This document shows, piece after piece, positions 24,155 through 35,700 of a DNA stretch of 64,000 nucleotides. Under the pieces are notes generated by a model. It was not told where the DNA came from, made no database searches, and saw only the letters and a program-made list of their open reading frames with translations. Position numbers and translations under genes: made by a program. The DNA comes from Lepas anatifera (Eukaryota > Arthropoda > Thecostraca > Lepadidae), in NCBI GenBank assembly GCA_034440635.1, contig JAOTON010001488.1:124001-188000 (forward strand), written 5' to 3'. Positions within the stretch are counted from its first letter, which is position 1. Each line of letters opens with the position of its first letter.

Positions 24155-25065
24155 CACCCGCCCCGGTGGGCCTTCGAGCCACCTTCACCCTGGTGGGGAG
24201 GGGTTTGTCGGGTTTCAAACACCCCTCCCTTGATTTTGGCCCCTATGCAGGATAGCAATAAAGGCAAACGCTGGTGGATAGCTCATAAAAATTCATGAAG
24301 AAACTACTTGAGTCGCTTTTTGGCTCAGGGAAATATTGAGGTCATGACAGGTCAAAGAAGGTGACAGGTAGGAAAATGCTTTTTGGACTTTAGCGCCTGA
24401 CAGAAGTAAGTTGGAGTCAATTGTTAGACATCATTTGCTTCCTCTTGTTACGGTAAATCGAAAGATGTATATAGTAAAACAAAAAAATGGCATGACCTAA
24501 GGTCAGAGCAAGTTCACCATTTGATCTAGCCTAGTCAATATGCATATCAATCGACGTGCAATAATAATCCAAACGTAATGGTACCAAAATAAAAGCTGTA
24601 TCTTTGTTTTCTGCGGAGTTATTGACCAAGTCTGAAAACCTGCTTAAGTTGTCCTAGATGAGCTCTCAGAGGTCATAGGTCCAGACTTGCAACATGAACC
24701 TGAACATGTGCATAGAAGACTATGATTTCGAGAGTAAGGAGGCATTTTAAGCTTTACCCTAAGTCATCTATATAAAAATATCTGAACATATTTCGCAGTA
24801 CTTGGTGTGCACATTATGTGATGAGTTTCAATTGAATAGATTCACCCTTTCTTACTTATGCTATCTTAAATTTTCTTAGAGGTGAGATCACTTGACCTGC
24901 ATTGGTAGCCCTACCTGAAATGACTCAACTTTAAAACGTTGGGAAAGTTGCAGAATTGATCAAGAATAAAGCGTACCAGTACGGCGGCGCTTCGCGCCGC
25001 CTTTTTTGGTACCACTGAAAAATCCCGAGATGGGGTTAAGCACCCCCCACCCACCGAGCCGTTGG
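24155..25065. mobile_element. TTAA-flanked DNA transposon, 911 bp
   Basis: TTAA at 24151-24154 and 25066-25069. The ends form a diverged inverted repeat (CACCCGCCCCGGTGGG against CCAACGGCTCGGTGGG). It shares interior sequence with 13761-14602: the end of the AGGTCA-rich body and the ACGGCGGCGCTTCGCG hairpin near 24980. No transposase frame. Confidence 0.7.
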
Positions 25066-25069
25066 TTAA

Positions 25070-26150
25070 ATTTTGTGTGTTGAGAGCAACAGGAAAGTTT
25101 ATTAAGACCAAAACATCGCAGAGGTATGTATCTCTCCCAAACCTCCCGATTTCTGCAGATTTTCTAAAAAAAGACATGTTCGCTCTCACGATTGTTGGTC
25201 CGTTACCCCCCCCTCCCCTCCTCCCTAAAAACGACTCGTGTAGATCACTGGACATCAGCACTGGGAAAACTTTGAAGGGGTTGGAGAAAGTTGATCGTAT
25301 CAAGTTGATACGATCAACTTCTCCCAAGTAGCCTATTTCTGGTTTCCCTTCATTTTAGTTTTAACCGAGTAACATCAGGGGATTCATTCAGGGGCGGAAC
25401 CTTACTTCTGTCGATGCAGGCGTGGGTCCAGGATTTCAGGATTTGTCTTTTCCCAGCCACCGTTTTACATTCCCAGTATTCTCCCTATGCGTCCCCTGCG
25501 GCGTCCCCAGCTCTAACCCGAACGCTGTTTCCCACTCGTCCTCTCGAAATGGGACAGGTCTGTCCCCGGGATCCAATATCACGCCCTGTGACCGGCCTAA
25601 ACATAGCTCTTCCCAAAGTTTACTGAACAATGTTAGTTTTGAAATTGCGCCCTGGATACATTGAACTCCTTTCTTCCTCTACGCCCTGCTGTGTAGCTCA
25701 TGGGACTAGATATAGTGCTTCTGAACTTGTATCAGAACTTCAGTGAACTATCAGTGAACTTGAAATCAGAGGCGTCCGCGTCTCGACCGGAAAGATGAGG
25801 GGGGCCAGTAAATATTCAAACTGCTGCTGGCAAGAAACTTCTCTAGAACTAAAAGCTCATAAGATGAGGACTCATTGCTGCATTCCGCACTGGCTGGCTG
25901 TTATAGGAACCGCCCATAAATTACGTAACGCATGTTTTATTCCCCATCCCACGTAACGCTGTTTGACGCCCCGTTGTAACGTTTGATAACGCTGTGGCTC
26001 ACTCCCCGCCCCCTTGGTGTTATGTAATTAATGGACGATCCATTACGCAATCGTCTGATTTCTTCTCAAATTGGCCGAAGTATATTTATACAATATCCTA
26101 TACGACTCCTATATAATATCCTATATAATACCCTATAGGACTGAGCAACC
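25070..26150. other. no gene seen
   Basis: Mostly unique sequence, with a perfect 33 bp palindrome at 25288-25320 and a weak match to the G-rich repeat at about 25395-25600. No exon is supportable. Confidence 0.4.
25288..25320. repeat. 33 bp perfect palindrome
   Basis: Two 16-base arms, AAGTTGATCGTATCAA and its exact complement, around a single G at 25304. Confidence 0.95.
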
Positions 26151-26156
26151 GTAGCT

Positions 26157-26480
26157 GCCGCCCCGGTAGCTCAGTTGGTAGAGCGTTGGACTCCGGCCCG
26201 CTGCCCAGAAGCATGCAGTGGCAGTGCATGTCCAGGCTTGGGATCGGTTCCCCTGAGACGCTCCGGCGCTCAATAGTTTACCCGACGTACAGGTCGGCTG
26301 GTAACTGACTGGTGAGAGGGTGACCTGAGCGGGGCGGCCGTCCGTGTGCTTTGTGGGACGTGAAACTTTGGCTTCTAAACCAACCCTTCATTGTAGGAGC
26401 TGCTCGTTCGGCGGGTGGGGTCGGGGTCTCCGTGACAAGTCCATTGATGACTTTAGTGAGACTCTGACTCCAACCGTCGA
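26157..26480 (+). repeat. tRNA-derived SINE, copy 2
   Basis: Begins with a tRNA-like head, GCCCCGGTAGCTCAGTTGG then TAGAGCG, a good pol III A box. A B-box-like GGGATCGGTTCCC follows about 70 bases later. The 3' body matches copy 1 at 22112-22400 almost throughout. This copy has the better preserved head. Confidence 0.75.
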
Positions 26481-26484
26481 ACTG

Positions 26485-27295
26485 AGAACAACTTGGACAA
26501 AATTTATATAAAAACATTCTCATGTCAAAAGTTTAATGCTTGGTCCCCTACCCCGAGGCTTAGGACTGGAATCGTACACAGCGTTCGGCACGTGTCCAGC
26601 CCTCCAGAATGACTTCCAGCTAAATTTTGTTCAGCCTTCACTGCCGCTGTTTTATACATGAGGAATCTCAGCATGAATATTTCTCACGTGCAGTATTGTA
26701 GTACGGCGATCCCGTTACGCGATATTTTGTCCTGGAAATTTGTCGTTGTAGGCCAATGTGCGCCCGCCGACCGCTGCGCTGCTAGAGGCGGTCACGTGAC
26801 CCGCCTCGCCCGGAAGCGGAGCCACCAGTCCGGGCGCGGGGGCGGTGGTGCGTGAACGCTCGGAGGTGTGGGGGAGGCATTGAGGATGAGTGCTGGAAGA
26901 TGCGAACTTTTTAGTGGCGCTTTATGAGTTTAAGTGTGGGGCATGGACACACCACTGGAGGGTTTTGTAACACAGATGCGCTCCTTGGGACGGAACGTGC
27001 CAAGGTAAGCCACTTTTCTCATTATTCTCTAATTCCGTTTGATGGAATGTTAGATTTGTACGATGCGGTCCACTCAGCGTGCACATGCTTCTTATTTGCA
27101 CTGATGCATGTGCTCAGCTGGTTGTAAACACCGCATTATTCTTACACCCTGTTTTTTCCTTACCGTGGTGTTTAAGACTGTTCTTTCCAAAGCTCATTTC
27201 GGGCCTTTGCCCAACCACGAGGCAGGGTGAACCGGAAGGCTACCTCCGCAGTGATCCTCTGGGAGGAAAATTCAGCACAAAAATTATGTCATCCA
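26485..27295. other. no gene seen; CpG-rich patch 26750-26870
   Basis: A short GC- and CpG-rich patch is present, but no splice-bounded exon with a recognisable product. Confidence 0.35.
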
Positions 27296-27297
27296 AA

Positions 27298-27600
27298 GCA
27301 TAGGCGGATCCAGGATTACCAATGGGGGAGGGGATGGGTCACCTTCCCGGGGTGACACCATCTGGGCCAGGGGCGCCACTTTTGGCGGACAAAACCTATC
27401 AGGTGGGCGCCAAAACCTTTCCGCGGGCGCCGATTTTCGCAATCGGGGAGGGGGCGGGAAGCGCAATTTCAGGGGGCATCATCGACATTTCAGGGGCACC
27501 ATCGATCGTTCAGCGGGCGCCGTGACCATTTCAGGGGGCGCCCAGAGTCGATTTGGGGGAGGGGGACCTGCCTCACTCTGCCCCCTGAATCTGGCGATCC
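27298..27600 (+). repeat. G-rich repeat family, best preserved copy
   Basis: Starts CATAGGCGGATCCAGGATT and ends near CCTGAATCTGGCGATCC, an imperfect inverted repeat. The interior alternates ggcgcc words with 'atttcaggggg' units. No coding potential beyond low-complexity frames. Confidence 0.65.
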
Positions 27601-27829
27601 ACTGTATTGTCATTTTAATTTTCATGGGAGTACTTTAGTGAAAGTAATCTCGAGCACGCAGGGTAACCGAGGGTCGTCACACTGAAGTCGAGTGTGGTAA
27701 ATAATGGCTCTCAGTTCTCACCTCCTCGCCCCCTCCCCTCAGACCTTCCTTACACCGTCCGGGTTGAAAAATAGCAATTGTTGTCAATAGTCCGGAAAAG
27801 GATGATATGGCGTTTAACCCTGACTATGG

Positions 27830-28135
27830 TATAGGCAGTTCGAGGGCCCCTTCACCTGCCCCCAAGGGGAAGGTTTAGGTGGGGCAGAAGCGGCAGCTGC
27901 CCCAATAGGGTGCAAATGCCCCCTCCCTCCCCTGATCGACCCTCGGCGCCCCCTGAAATGGTCATGGTGCCTCCTGAAAGGTCGATGGCGCCTCCTGAAA
28001 TGTCGTCCCCCAGGATGCGAAAATCGGCGCCCACAGATAGGATTTTGCACCCACCTGACAGGTTTTTCCGTCAAAAGTAGCGTCCCCTGGTCCGGATTGT
28101 GCCCCCTGGGTAGGTCCCCCTCCCGATTGGCAATC
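27830..28135 (-). repeat. reversed copy of the G-rich repeat family
   Basis: Complement phrases such as 'cccctgaaatggtcatgg' and 'gcacccacctgacaggttttt' match the copy at 27298-27600 read backwards. Confidence 0.65.
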
Positions 28136-28142
28136 CTGGATC

Positions 28143-28442
28143 AGGGGTGGACGCAGACCCGAGTTTTGGGGAGGGGCAAAACCCATATCCGCCTCTCCTC
28201 CTGGGGTGGGGGGGGGGTGGGACGTGCAATTTGGTTGCTCGACAGACCTAGTATAAGCTACCTCTCCAAGTACGTGATCGCTCTCCTGGGGAGGGGGCGC
28301 GAATATTTTTTGCTCTACAGACCTAGTGTAAACACCTTTTTTCAACAATTTCTTCAGCGTTTGGGGGCCAAAAGATAGTTTGGTCCCCGCTCCAGCGCTT
28401 TGTGGGGGGCCATTCCAGCCATGCCCCCTGCGTCCGCCAATT
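28143..28442 (-). repeat. about 300 bp repeat, copy B
   Basis: Reverse complement of 21104-21400. Runs from a GGTGGACGCAGACCCGAG end to TGCCCCCTGCGTCCGCC, including both CTAGGTCTGTC-type blocks. Confidence 0.75.
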
Positions 28443-28654
28443 TCCTGGATCCGCCTTTGGACTATGGAATGACCTTACCATCGAGGAAAGAAAAGTAAAA
28501 ATTCATGTCCAGCGACAGAATGGTGAGATCTTTGTGTTCTGTTATCGACCAGTTTTATAAGAAAATAACTTTCCTATTTCATCAGGAATAGCAGGTGTGT
28601 ACCAAGCAGTCCCCGAATCAGTGAATATTGCACGGCCTCGGGGCAGGGCGGCGG

Positions 28655-29110
28655 ATCCAGGGCCTCATTTCAGGGGCATTTGCTATAGGTGCATTGACGT
28701 TTTGGGGGAGGGGGAGGGGGCTTGAGCCTCTAGTCCATCTTATATTGGACACTGCCTTTAGGTATAGGTACTCGAGCACTTGAGTCATAGACAATTCCGT
28801 TATATGCAATTGTCAACATCCTCCGAGGCGCTATAACTTAAATGCATGGGTAAAGATCCTGGGGGTGAGGGGAGGGGGTGGGTTCAGCACCTTGTGGATT
28901 TTGGGTCCCCCCATGGGTTTTTGTATTGGGCTTGTATTTCCGTGCCAGCGTTAGCCCTTCCAGCATGGCTGGAAATCTCTTCTCGATCCAGGGGGGGATC
29001 CTGGGTGGGTTAACGCTGGCACGGTAATGCAAGCCCTATACAAAGCCTATGGGAAACCCAATATCCAGGGGGTCTTGACCCCCAACCCCCGGGATTTCCA
29101 CGCATACCTT
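28655..29110. repeat. degraded G-rich repeats
   Basis: 28655-28740 ('ggcggatccagggcctcatttcagg') resembles 55603-55764. 28850-29110 contains two 'gggatcctgggtgggttaacgctggcacgg'-like halves in opposite orientation, related to 55970-56110. Confidence 0.4.
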
Positions 29111-29427
29111 CCAAGACCCTCCGGATCGAGATGTGATCTACAGACTCTTTCCATTACTCTTTCCATGCGAGAAATATAGATATGTGTGAAGCGAGATAAT
29201 ATATTTCATACGTGCGAAATATTCCGCATAGTCCATGGTTAGGTACCGAACAATTAGAACGCACTTTACACAAATTTAAGAGTTAATCCAATGAATAGCA
29301 TTTACTACCCCATTTGATCTCCACGGAAGGAGAGATCTGAACCCTATCTCCCTCCAAACATAAACACAATCCACCTTCTTCGTGTTATTTCCGAATCATT
29401 CCACAGTTAGTACACTCTCCCCTCTGC

Positions 29428-29751
29428 CTACACTCCCAACGCTCTCTCCCGTGCCGCGAACGCCGGATAAGTAGCAGCAAACTTCCTCCTCAGCTCTTTC
29501 TCGGGATTCTGCGGCGGCCACTGATCACTGCCATCTAGCGGTCGAACTGTAACCTCTGCATCTGGCTGCACAAACAGCACCATGGAGTGGCGCGAGTGTC
29601 GCCGCAGCCGCTCGTCGGCGGGGATCACCACTCGGTGCTTGGTGGCCCGCAGCCGGCCGGAGGACCATGTCTCCATGAGGTCGCCGATGTTGACCAGAAT
29701 GGTGTCCGGCACGGGCGTGGCGTCGATCCAGGAGCCATCGTCTAGCTGAAC
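29428..29751 (-). CDS. dioxygenase exon 4
   Basis: Starts after GGCGACAG with V-Q-L-D-D-G-S-W and ends at the stop codon, 107 residues. Carries NIGDLMETWSSGRLRATKHRV with the distal iron-binding His and RHSMVLFV with the 2-oxoglutarate-binding Arg and Ser. Exon 3 ends in GGLQ, so the junction gives the family's usual GGLQV stretch. Confidence 0.92.
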   Translation of the reverse strand, partial: VQLDDGSWIDATPVPDTILVNIGDLMETWSSGRLRATKHRVVIPADERLRRHSRHSMVLFVQPDAEVTVRPLDGSDQWPPQNPEKELRRKFAATYPAFAARERALGV

Positions 29752-32700
29752 CTGTCGCCACCGAGGAGAAACGGTCAATAGTGTTGACAGTGTGGTGTTT
29801 GAACTTGAGTGATAGACGTTTGCAATTATCATCGACAGGCTAGTGGTTCACACCAGGCGACAGGCTAGTGGTCCATAACAGGAGCCCAGTGGCGGATCCA
29901 GGGGGGCAAAAAGGCAATTGCCCCCCCCAAACGGGAAAAGCTCGGGGCAAAACTATGCTTTTGCCCACCCCCCCCAAAGCGATCGATCTCCTTTTTCCCC
30001 CGACTACTTTTAGCTTGTAAGCAAGATTTTGGTGCTTCAACTCTCAACTTCAAACAGAATTAGTGAAGTTCAGTGTAAATATTGGGGCTTGGATAGGAAA
30101 AAAAGTATCTTGAGCCCATATTTTTCACCCCGTGGCGTTTTTTTTTGCTTTTCGTCTCCCGTTCGCAAAATCCTACCGAAAAAGCATATTGTAACGCAAC
30201 TTTTGCACTGCGTGACGTTTTTTTTTTTGCTTTTCGACTTTGGTTTGCCCCTCCCAAACCACCCGACTAGATCCGCCACTGCAGGAGCCAGGCTAGTGGT
30301 CCATAACAGGAGCCGGCATCAGGGGGCTAGCATGCACGTGACTAACATAGGCGAGAAAGCTCTCCCGCGCTGGTATCGGTTCCAGAACAAATACGTACCT
30401 TACTTTATTTATCACCACATTTTGTCATGCAAAAACAAATTATAATTGATATCAGTTATGTTTTCATTCGCACCCGCCCTGCTTTTAGAGGTGTCAAGTG
30501 CGTTTCGACTCCCATCCTTATTCTGCTATCCGGGGACAGACTGCAGCTTTTGGCGCCGTTTGAAGAGAATGTGGCACCTTTATAACGTGATTTTACTGAG
30601 ATAGCCAAGTTGTAAGGCATGCCAAAAACCCCGGTACTCAACATATAATTTGTCTTGAAACTCAATTTCCGTGGAGAAAAGCTAAACACCTACCAGAAAT
30701 TTACCCCAGATCTACCCCAGCTAGGCGGCCACAGTTGTCAGCCATTGGTGTGACGACATATGCTGACGTCACGGGGAGTAATCAGCCAATTGAAGCCCAT
30801 GAAACCTATTGAATATGGTAGTAGCTGCTAGATGATGATATCCACAGGCAGATATTTTTCACCCTAGAGGAGCACTTACAAAATCAAAATATTGAGCTGA
30901 ATTTACATTTTTCAGAGAAATCTTGAACGCTTCTATGATTTTCGGCTAAAAATACTCCTAATAACGCTAAATTCCTGGATTCGACCAAGCACATTCCCTT
31001 TAGGCGGCCCGCTCCCGCCGCCTCTTGCTGTGCGGTGAGGTTATACTCAGGCTCCGCTCGGCGCCTACCCACCTGTAGTCCTCCCTGGCTGTCCTGCAGC
31101 AGCAGGGTGAGGCTGCCGTAGTCGGTGTGGGCCGCACACCGCAGGGTGTCGGGCGGAGGCACCGCTGGCAGCGGCGGGTAGTGTAGCAGCCGCAGCGCGG
31201 CACAGCCGCCGCGGCGCAGCATCCGCCGGTGACTGCTGGTCAGCCGCGCTGCCGGACTGACGTCGGCTGGCGGACTGGTCCCAGCTGGTGGACTGATGTC
31301 GGCTGGTGGACTGACGTCGGTTGGTGGACTGATGTCGGCTGGTGGACTGACGTCGGCTGACGGACTGATGTCGGCTGGCGGACTGACGTCGGCTGGCGGA
31401 CTGGTCCCAGCTGGCGGACCGACGTCAGTTGTTGGGATGACTTCAGGGGGTGGACTGACAATAAGTTCCGGGCTGACGTCAAATGCAGGACTCGCGTCAG
31501 CTGATGGGATGACGCTGCTCTGGTGAGCTGACGCTGATTTCTGAGAGTGTGATATCGAGGGGACTGCGGTGCCATTGCAGGGCTTGGTGCTGCTGGCTGT
31601 TGATTCAGCGGAGAGAGTGTTGTCGTCGGCGTCGTTCGATGGTGTGATTTGCGAGGTGTCCTCTCCATGCTTGTTGGGAAATTCGTGATGAGCGGTATCA
31701 GTACTTCCATTCACGGGATTTTCCCACTTTTCCGCAGGCATTCCGCCCACATCCACTTTCAGATCATTCGTTTTCTTTTGAGTTCCCTGCGAGCACTCAT
31801 TCTCAGTCATTGATTGGCTCACTAGCGTCACCTTTTCCTCAGCCATCTCGGCCAGCAGCGCCATCTGCAGCGCCTCCAACAGCCGTCGGCTGAGCAGGCA
31901 GCAGGCATCTCCCTACTCGCTCCACCTGAGCCCCAAATCCCGGCGTCACCTCGTCCGGGTAGTCCTGCCGACAGAGGAGCACTTCCTTTATTCTGGCGCA
32001 CGTCGGCAGCTCGTGGCAAAAATCAGGGTGCCAACATTGTTCCCAGAACCCGATCGTAACAGCTAAAACATCGAACGGGAGATAACTTTGTTTTTCGATA
32101 TCAAGCCTGAAGAGAAATACACTATTTGAGCCTCAATCTCTGTTGTAGCAGAAAAGGGGCCAGCCAACTGCATTTTCAAAAAGATAATTGCTTAAACGCT
32201 GTAAAATGCATACTCTCAGTCCGTCCACAAACTCATGCACATCCTGAAGTGCACGAGTTTCAGGACTTTGTCGCCGTTAACCCGCGCCCAACCGGGGGTC
32301 CGGCGCCACCTTCGCCCCACCGGGGGGCCATCGATGCCCCCTCTAACTCCGAAAATATGGGCGTTAGCGAAAATCTGCGAAGTGCAATAGAAAGCTCGCG
32401 TGAATTCAGTAAGAAATTACTTCGCATGTTTTAGTGCTCAGGTCAATGGCTTGACCTCCAGAGGTCAAATTAGGTCAAGATCGGCTATTTTCACTCAAAT
32501 ATGCAATGATTAAGCAAACTGATCATAACTCTTATGTCATTAGAGCTATTGAGGCCTGGTAAAGTTCATTTGATAGCAAATTGCCAGTACTTTTTCCGCT
32601 ATGTGGAACGTAAAGACCTCCCGCCAGTGGTTTGACCTCCAGAGGTCACCTCGTGACCTAATATGACCTGAGATCACGAAAGGTCACAAAGTGACCTTGC

Positions 32701-35700
32701 CGTATATCAAATGAAAGCCAGTGACACGACAAACACGATGGTGTTTGTTTCACCGCTCTAGCTTAATTAGGTCAAAAGTTATTGTCAAAATACTGTTTTT
32801 GACCTCTGGTGACCTTGGATGACCTTGGAAAAGTCAAAGGGTAAATATGACCCCTGGGATCCGTGAAAGTGTGTCCAAAAACGCTGTTCTGAGCAGTCTG
32901 AGTATTTGTAATCATTTTTGTGGCTTTTATATCATGAAATAGCTTTTCCCCATGCTTTTCCAATGGGAGAGGTCGCCTCGTGACCTGACCTCAGGGCACG
33001 AAATCGAAAAATCCCGGATATACACCTTGTAGACCCTGGAGGGGTCATGAAGTGTAGGAAGTTTCAAATCGATCGACTTTGAAATGTAGCTCTTACAGAG
33101 CTCTAAAGTTGAAGCGAGGTGACCTTGGTTGACCTCGTCTGGTGACCTGACCTTGGGTGACCCGGGGTAAAAATTTCAGGAATGATGGGAAAATGATGCA
33201 GTGAGAGGTAGAGCCCTCAACTGTGGTGCTGCGCCTCGTCGTTTTTCTGCTATCCCGGAAAACCTTAGGAGGGGCCATCGATGCCCCCCTGGTGGGGCGA
33301 GGGTTAAGAAGGGCTACGCCCGGACCCCTGCAAACACATTGGACTTTGGTCACTGCTTCAAACTTGAGCCGCGTCGTCCGAGTAAAACTCAGGAGGGGTC
33401 CAACCGGGTCATGGTCTCCGGAAAGTGGTTAAATTGGACTAATCGGCAGCCGATTTGGGTCAATTTACCATTTTCTTTAGCAAAACACCGTTTTCACGAT
33501 TTTGCCAGCGCCCCCTCCCCTCCTCCCGTTTAGTGCCACACGTTTAGTGAAGATCCACATCATCTGCCAGTTGCCTCGTCCCTCAGTGAATGGGCAACAC
33601 TAACCATCGCGAAACGAAACATCACGATCAACAACACGCCTTTTCTCTCGTCTCACCTCGCCGAAGATTTGGAAGTCGTAGCACTCCTTGTAATCCAGCA
33701 CGTTCTCGGCGGACAGCAGTCGACCGGTGTACTCGCCGCCTATGGGCGTGTACCCGTTGTACCCCGTCTTCACAAACCTCTCGTACCGCATCTTCTGGTC
33801 CTGACTGAGCGAGAAGAACCTTCGCGAGGTGTCGAACGTTTCCTTCTGCAGGGTTTCGGTCAGGCCGTGGTGACGTAGGTAGGCGAAGCCGGTCCGTCTG
33901 AAGGCGACCATCATCTCCTTGCCGACTTGCAGCAAGGCCTCAGCTGAAGTGGCGTCCTCCTCCAGGCCTGGGGATGAGGGGACATGCAGCTCTCAAGTCT
34001 CAGGAGTTGTGTTGGGCAGTCGTGGCATAGATAAGAGGATCGGGGGGGTCAGTCTTCCTCAAATTGGTCTTCAGGGCGCTTCAGCGCCAGCTATTACGAA
34101 TGAGGTTGCTTGAAATCTCAAGGGGACTTACGGTGGCTCAACCTGAACATCAAGGGAGGTGACCCTTCCTGAACTACTTTATTTCGAAATCTTTATGGTT
34201 TGAAATGATGGAAATTTAGTTGATGAGTTGCTCCCGACTGCGTCATAGGACTGTGTGTAGTTGCTAATTCCGCGTGTAAGAGTGCTTACTGGGAATGTCC
34301 GTAGCCATTTTACCGAATCCATAATCGGCACCCCCTCAACCCCAAAGGTTGGATCGGACCCTCCTGAAATGGGCACGACATGCCCTAAAAAGGGTGATGG
34401 TAACCCCTAACATGCCGTTTCCCACCCCTATTCCCATGGATGCAACTATCTGATAAGATTTGGCGCCCCCTTGATAGGCTCTGACGACAAAAACTGGTGC
34501 CATGCCCCCCCCTCCGATTGGCAATCCTGGATCCGCCGCTGGTGTTGGGTGTCATGAATTGAAATATTATACAAATATATATTTTACAGCATGCCTTTGG
34601 ACAAGGAACCAAGGGCCTCACTACTTCCTCAATGAATCAAACTGGAGGGAAGAGACTAAGATTTTTCATAAAGTAGGAATCACAATATTCAAAAGACTAT
34701 CATTCTGACATCGTATGATGGGATCCTGGTTATAGATCACATTCTAGAACATTATGTCCGAGATAATCCAGCTCTTCTTGTAGAAATCATTTCCCGTGTT
34801 GCATTTCCGGATAGGGTTGGCGTGCTGGGATCACAGCACACCTGTGAATATAATTAGCTAGAGAAGAGGCCGGCACATGCCTGTTGTAAACACCGGCTCG
34901 GGTCTATCTGGCTCCAGGGGACAAGGCCGCATTGCTGGTGTGAGGTGTGTCGGGTTTCCAGGAAGGACCGCCGACCTTCGTACAGCCGGTGTCGTCTTCC
35001 CACTGTGGCTCCGTCTGTCTCTCCCCGCCGGCAGCTTGTTGTTAAATCGATGCTGCCTCGGCCGGCTTTCGCTGCATGCCCTCAAGGCATCTAATGGCTG
35101 AGCTCATTGTTAAATCAATGGGGGCACCTGCTTTGTTTTAATTGAATGTTTCTCTTGCGCACTAGAATATATTTCGTGTTAGCTGGCCCTCTACAGGAGC
35201 ATTTGAAAATTGATTAACCAACAACATAAAACCGGAAATATTTAACATTACACAGGTATTGTTAACTGGAGGGAAATGGTATAAGTATTTGGTTGTTTTC
35301 AATCCAGGGTGGTCCGTTAGTTCATGGGGTGAAGTAATGCCGGCTTTTCAGGAGCCTTCTTTTCTCAAGTAAAGCCCCCTGACCTTGACAACCCGTTGCA
35401 ATGACGACCCACGTCAGGGTGTTCTGGTAAGCCCACCTGAGATCTCAGCAACCAAGAGACTTAGAAAAATTCCGTTGGGGGGGTGGATGGGACTATAGTC
35501 ACTGGCGGTGGAACTAGGGGGCACCGGGGCACGGTGCCCCTCACCTAAAGTTAGAAATTTTAACACTAACCCTATGGCGTTGACAGGAAAGAAATGGGTT
35601 GAAAAGCCCACGGTGTCCCCCTTAAATTCGGACGTTCCGCCGTCACTGGCTATGTCGATCTATATAATGGCTAATTTTGATTGACTAAGGTCAATGTCTT

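Noticed and set aside
23371..24255. 294-codon open frame (+)
   Set aside because: Made entirely of the CACCTCCTGGTCAGGATGGC minisatellite; equal frames are open on the other strand and no domain is present.
31240..31710. 156-codon minus frame rich in QPTSVR
   Set aside because: A shifted reading of the dioxygenase exon 3 repeat; the frame with PPADVS continues into the HxD motif and is the real one.
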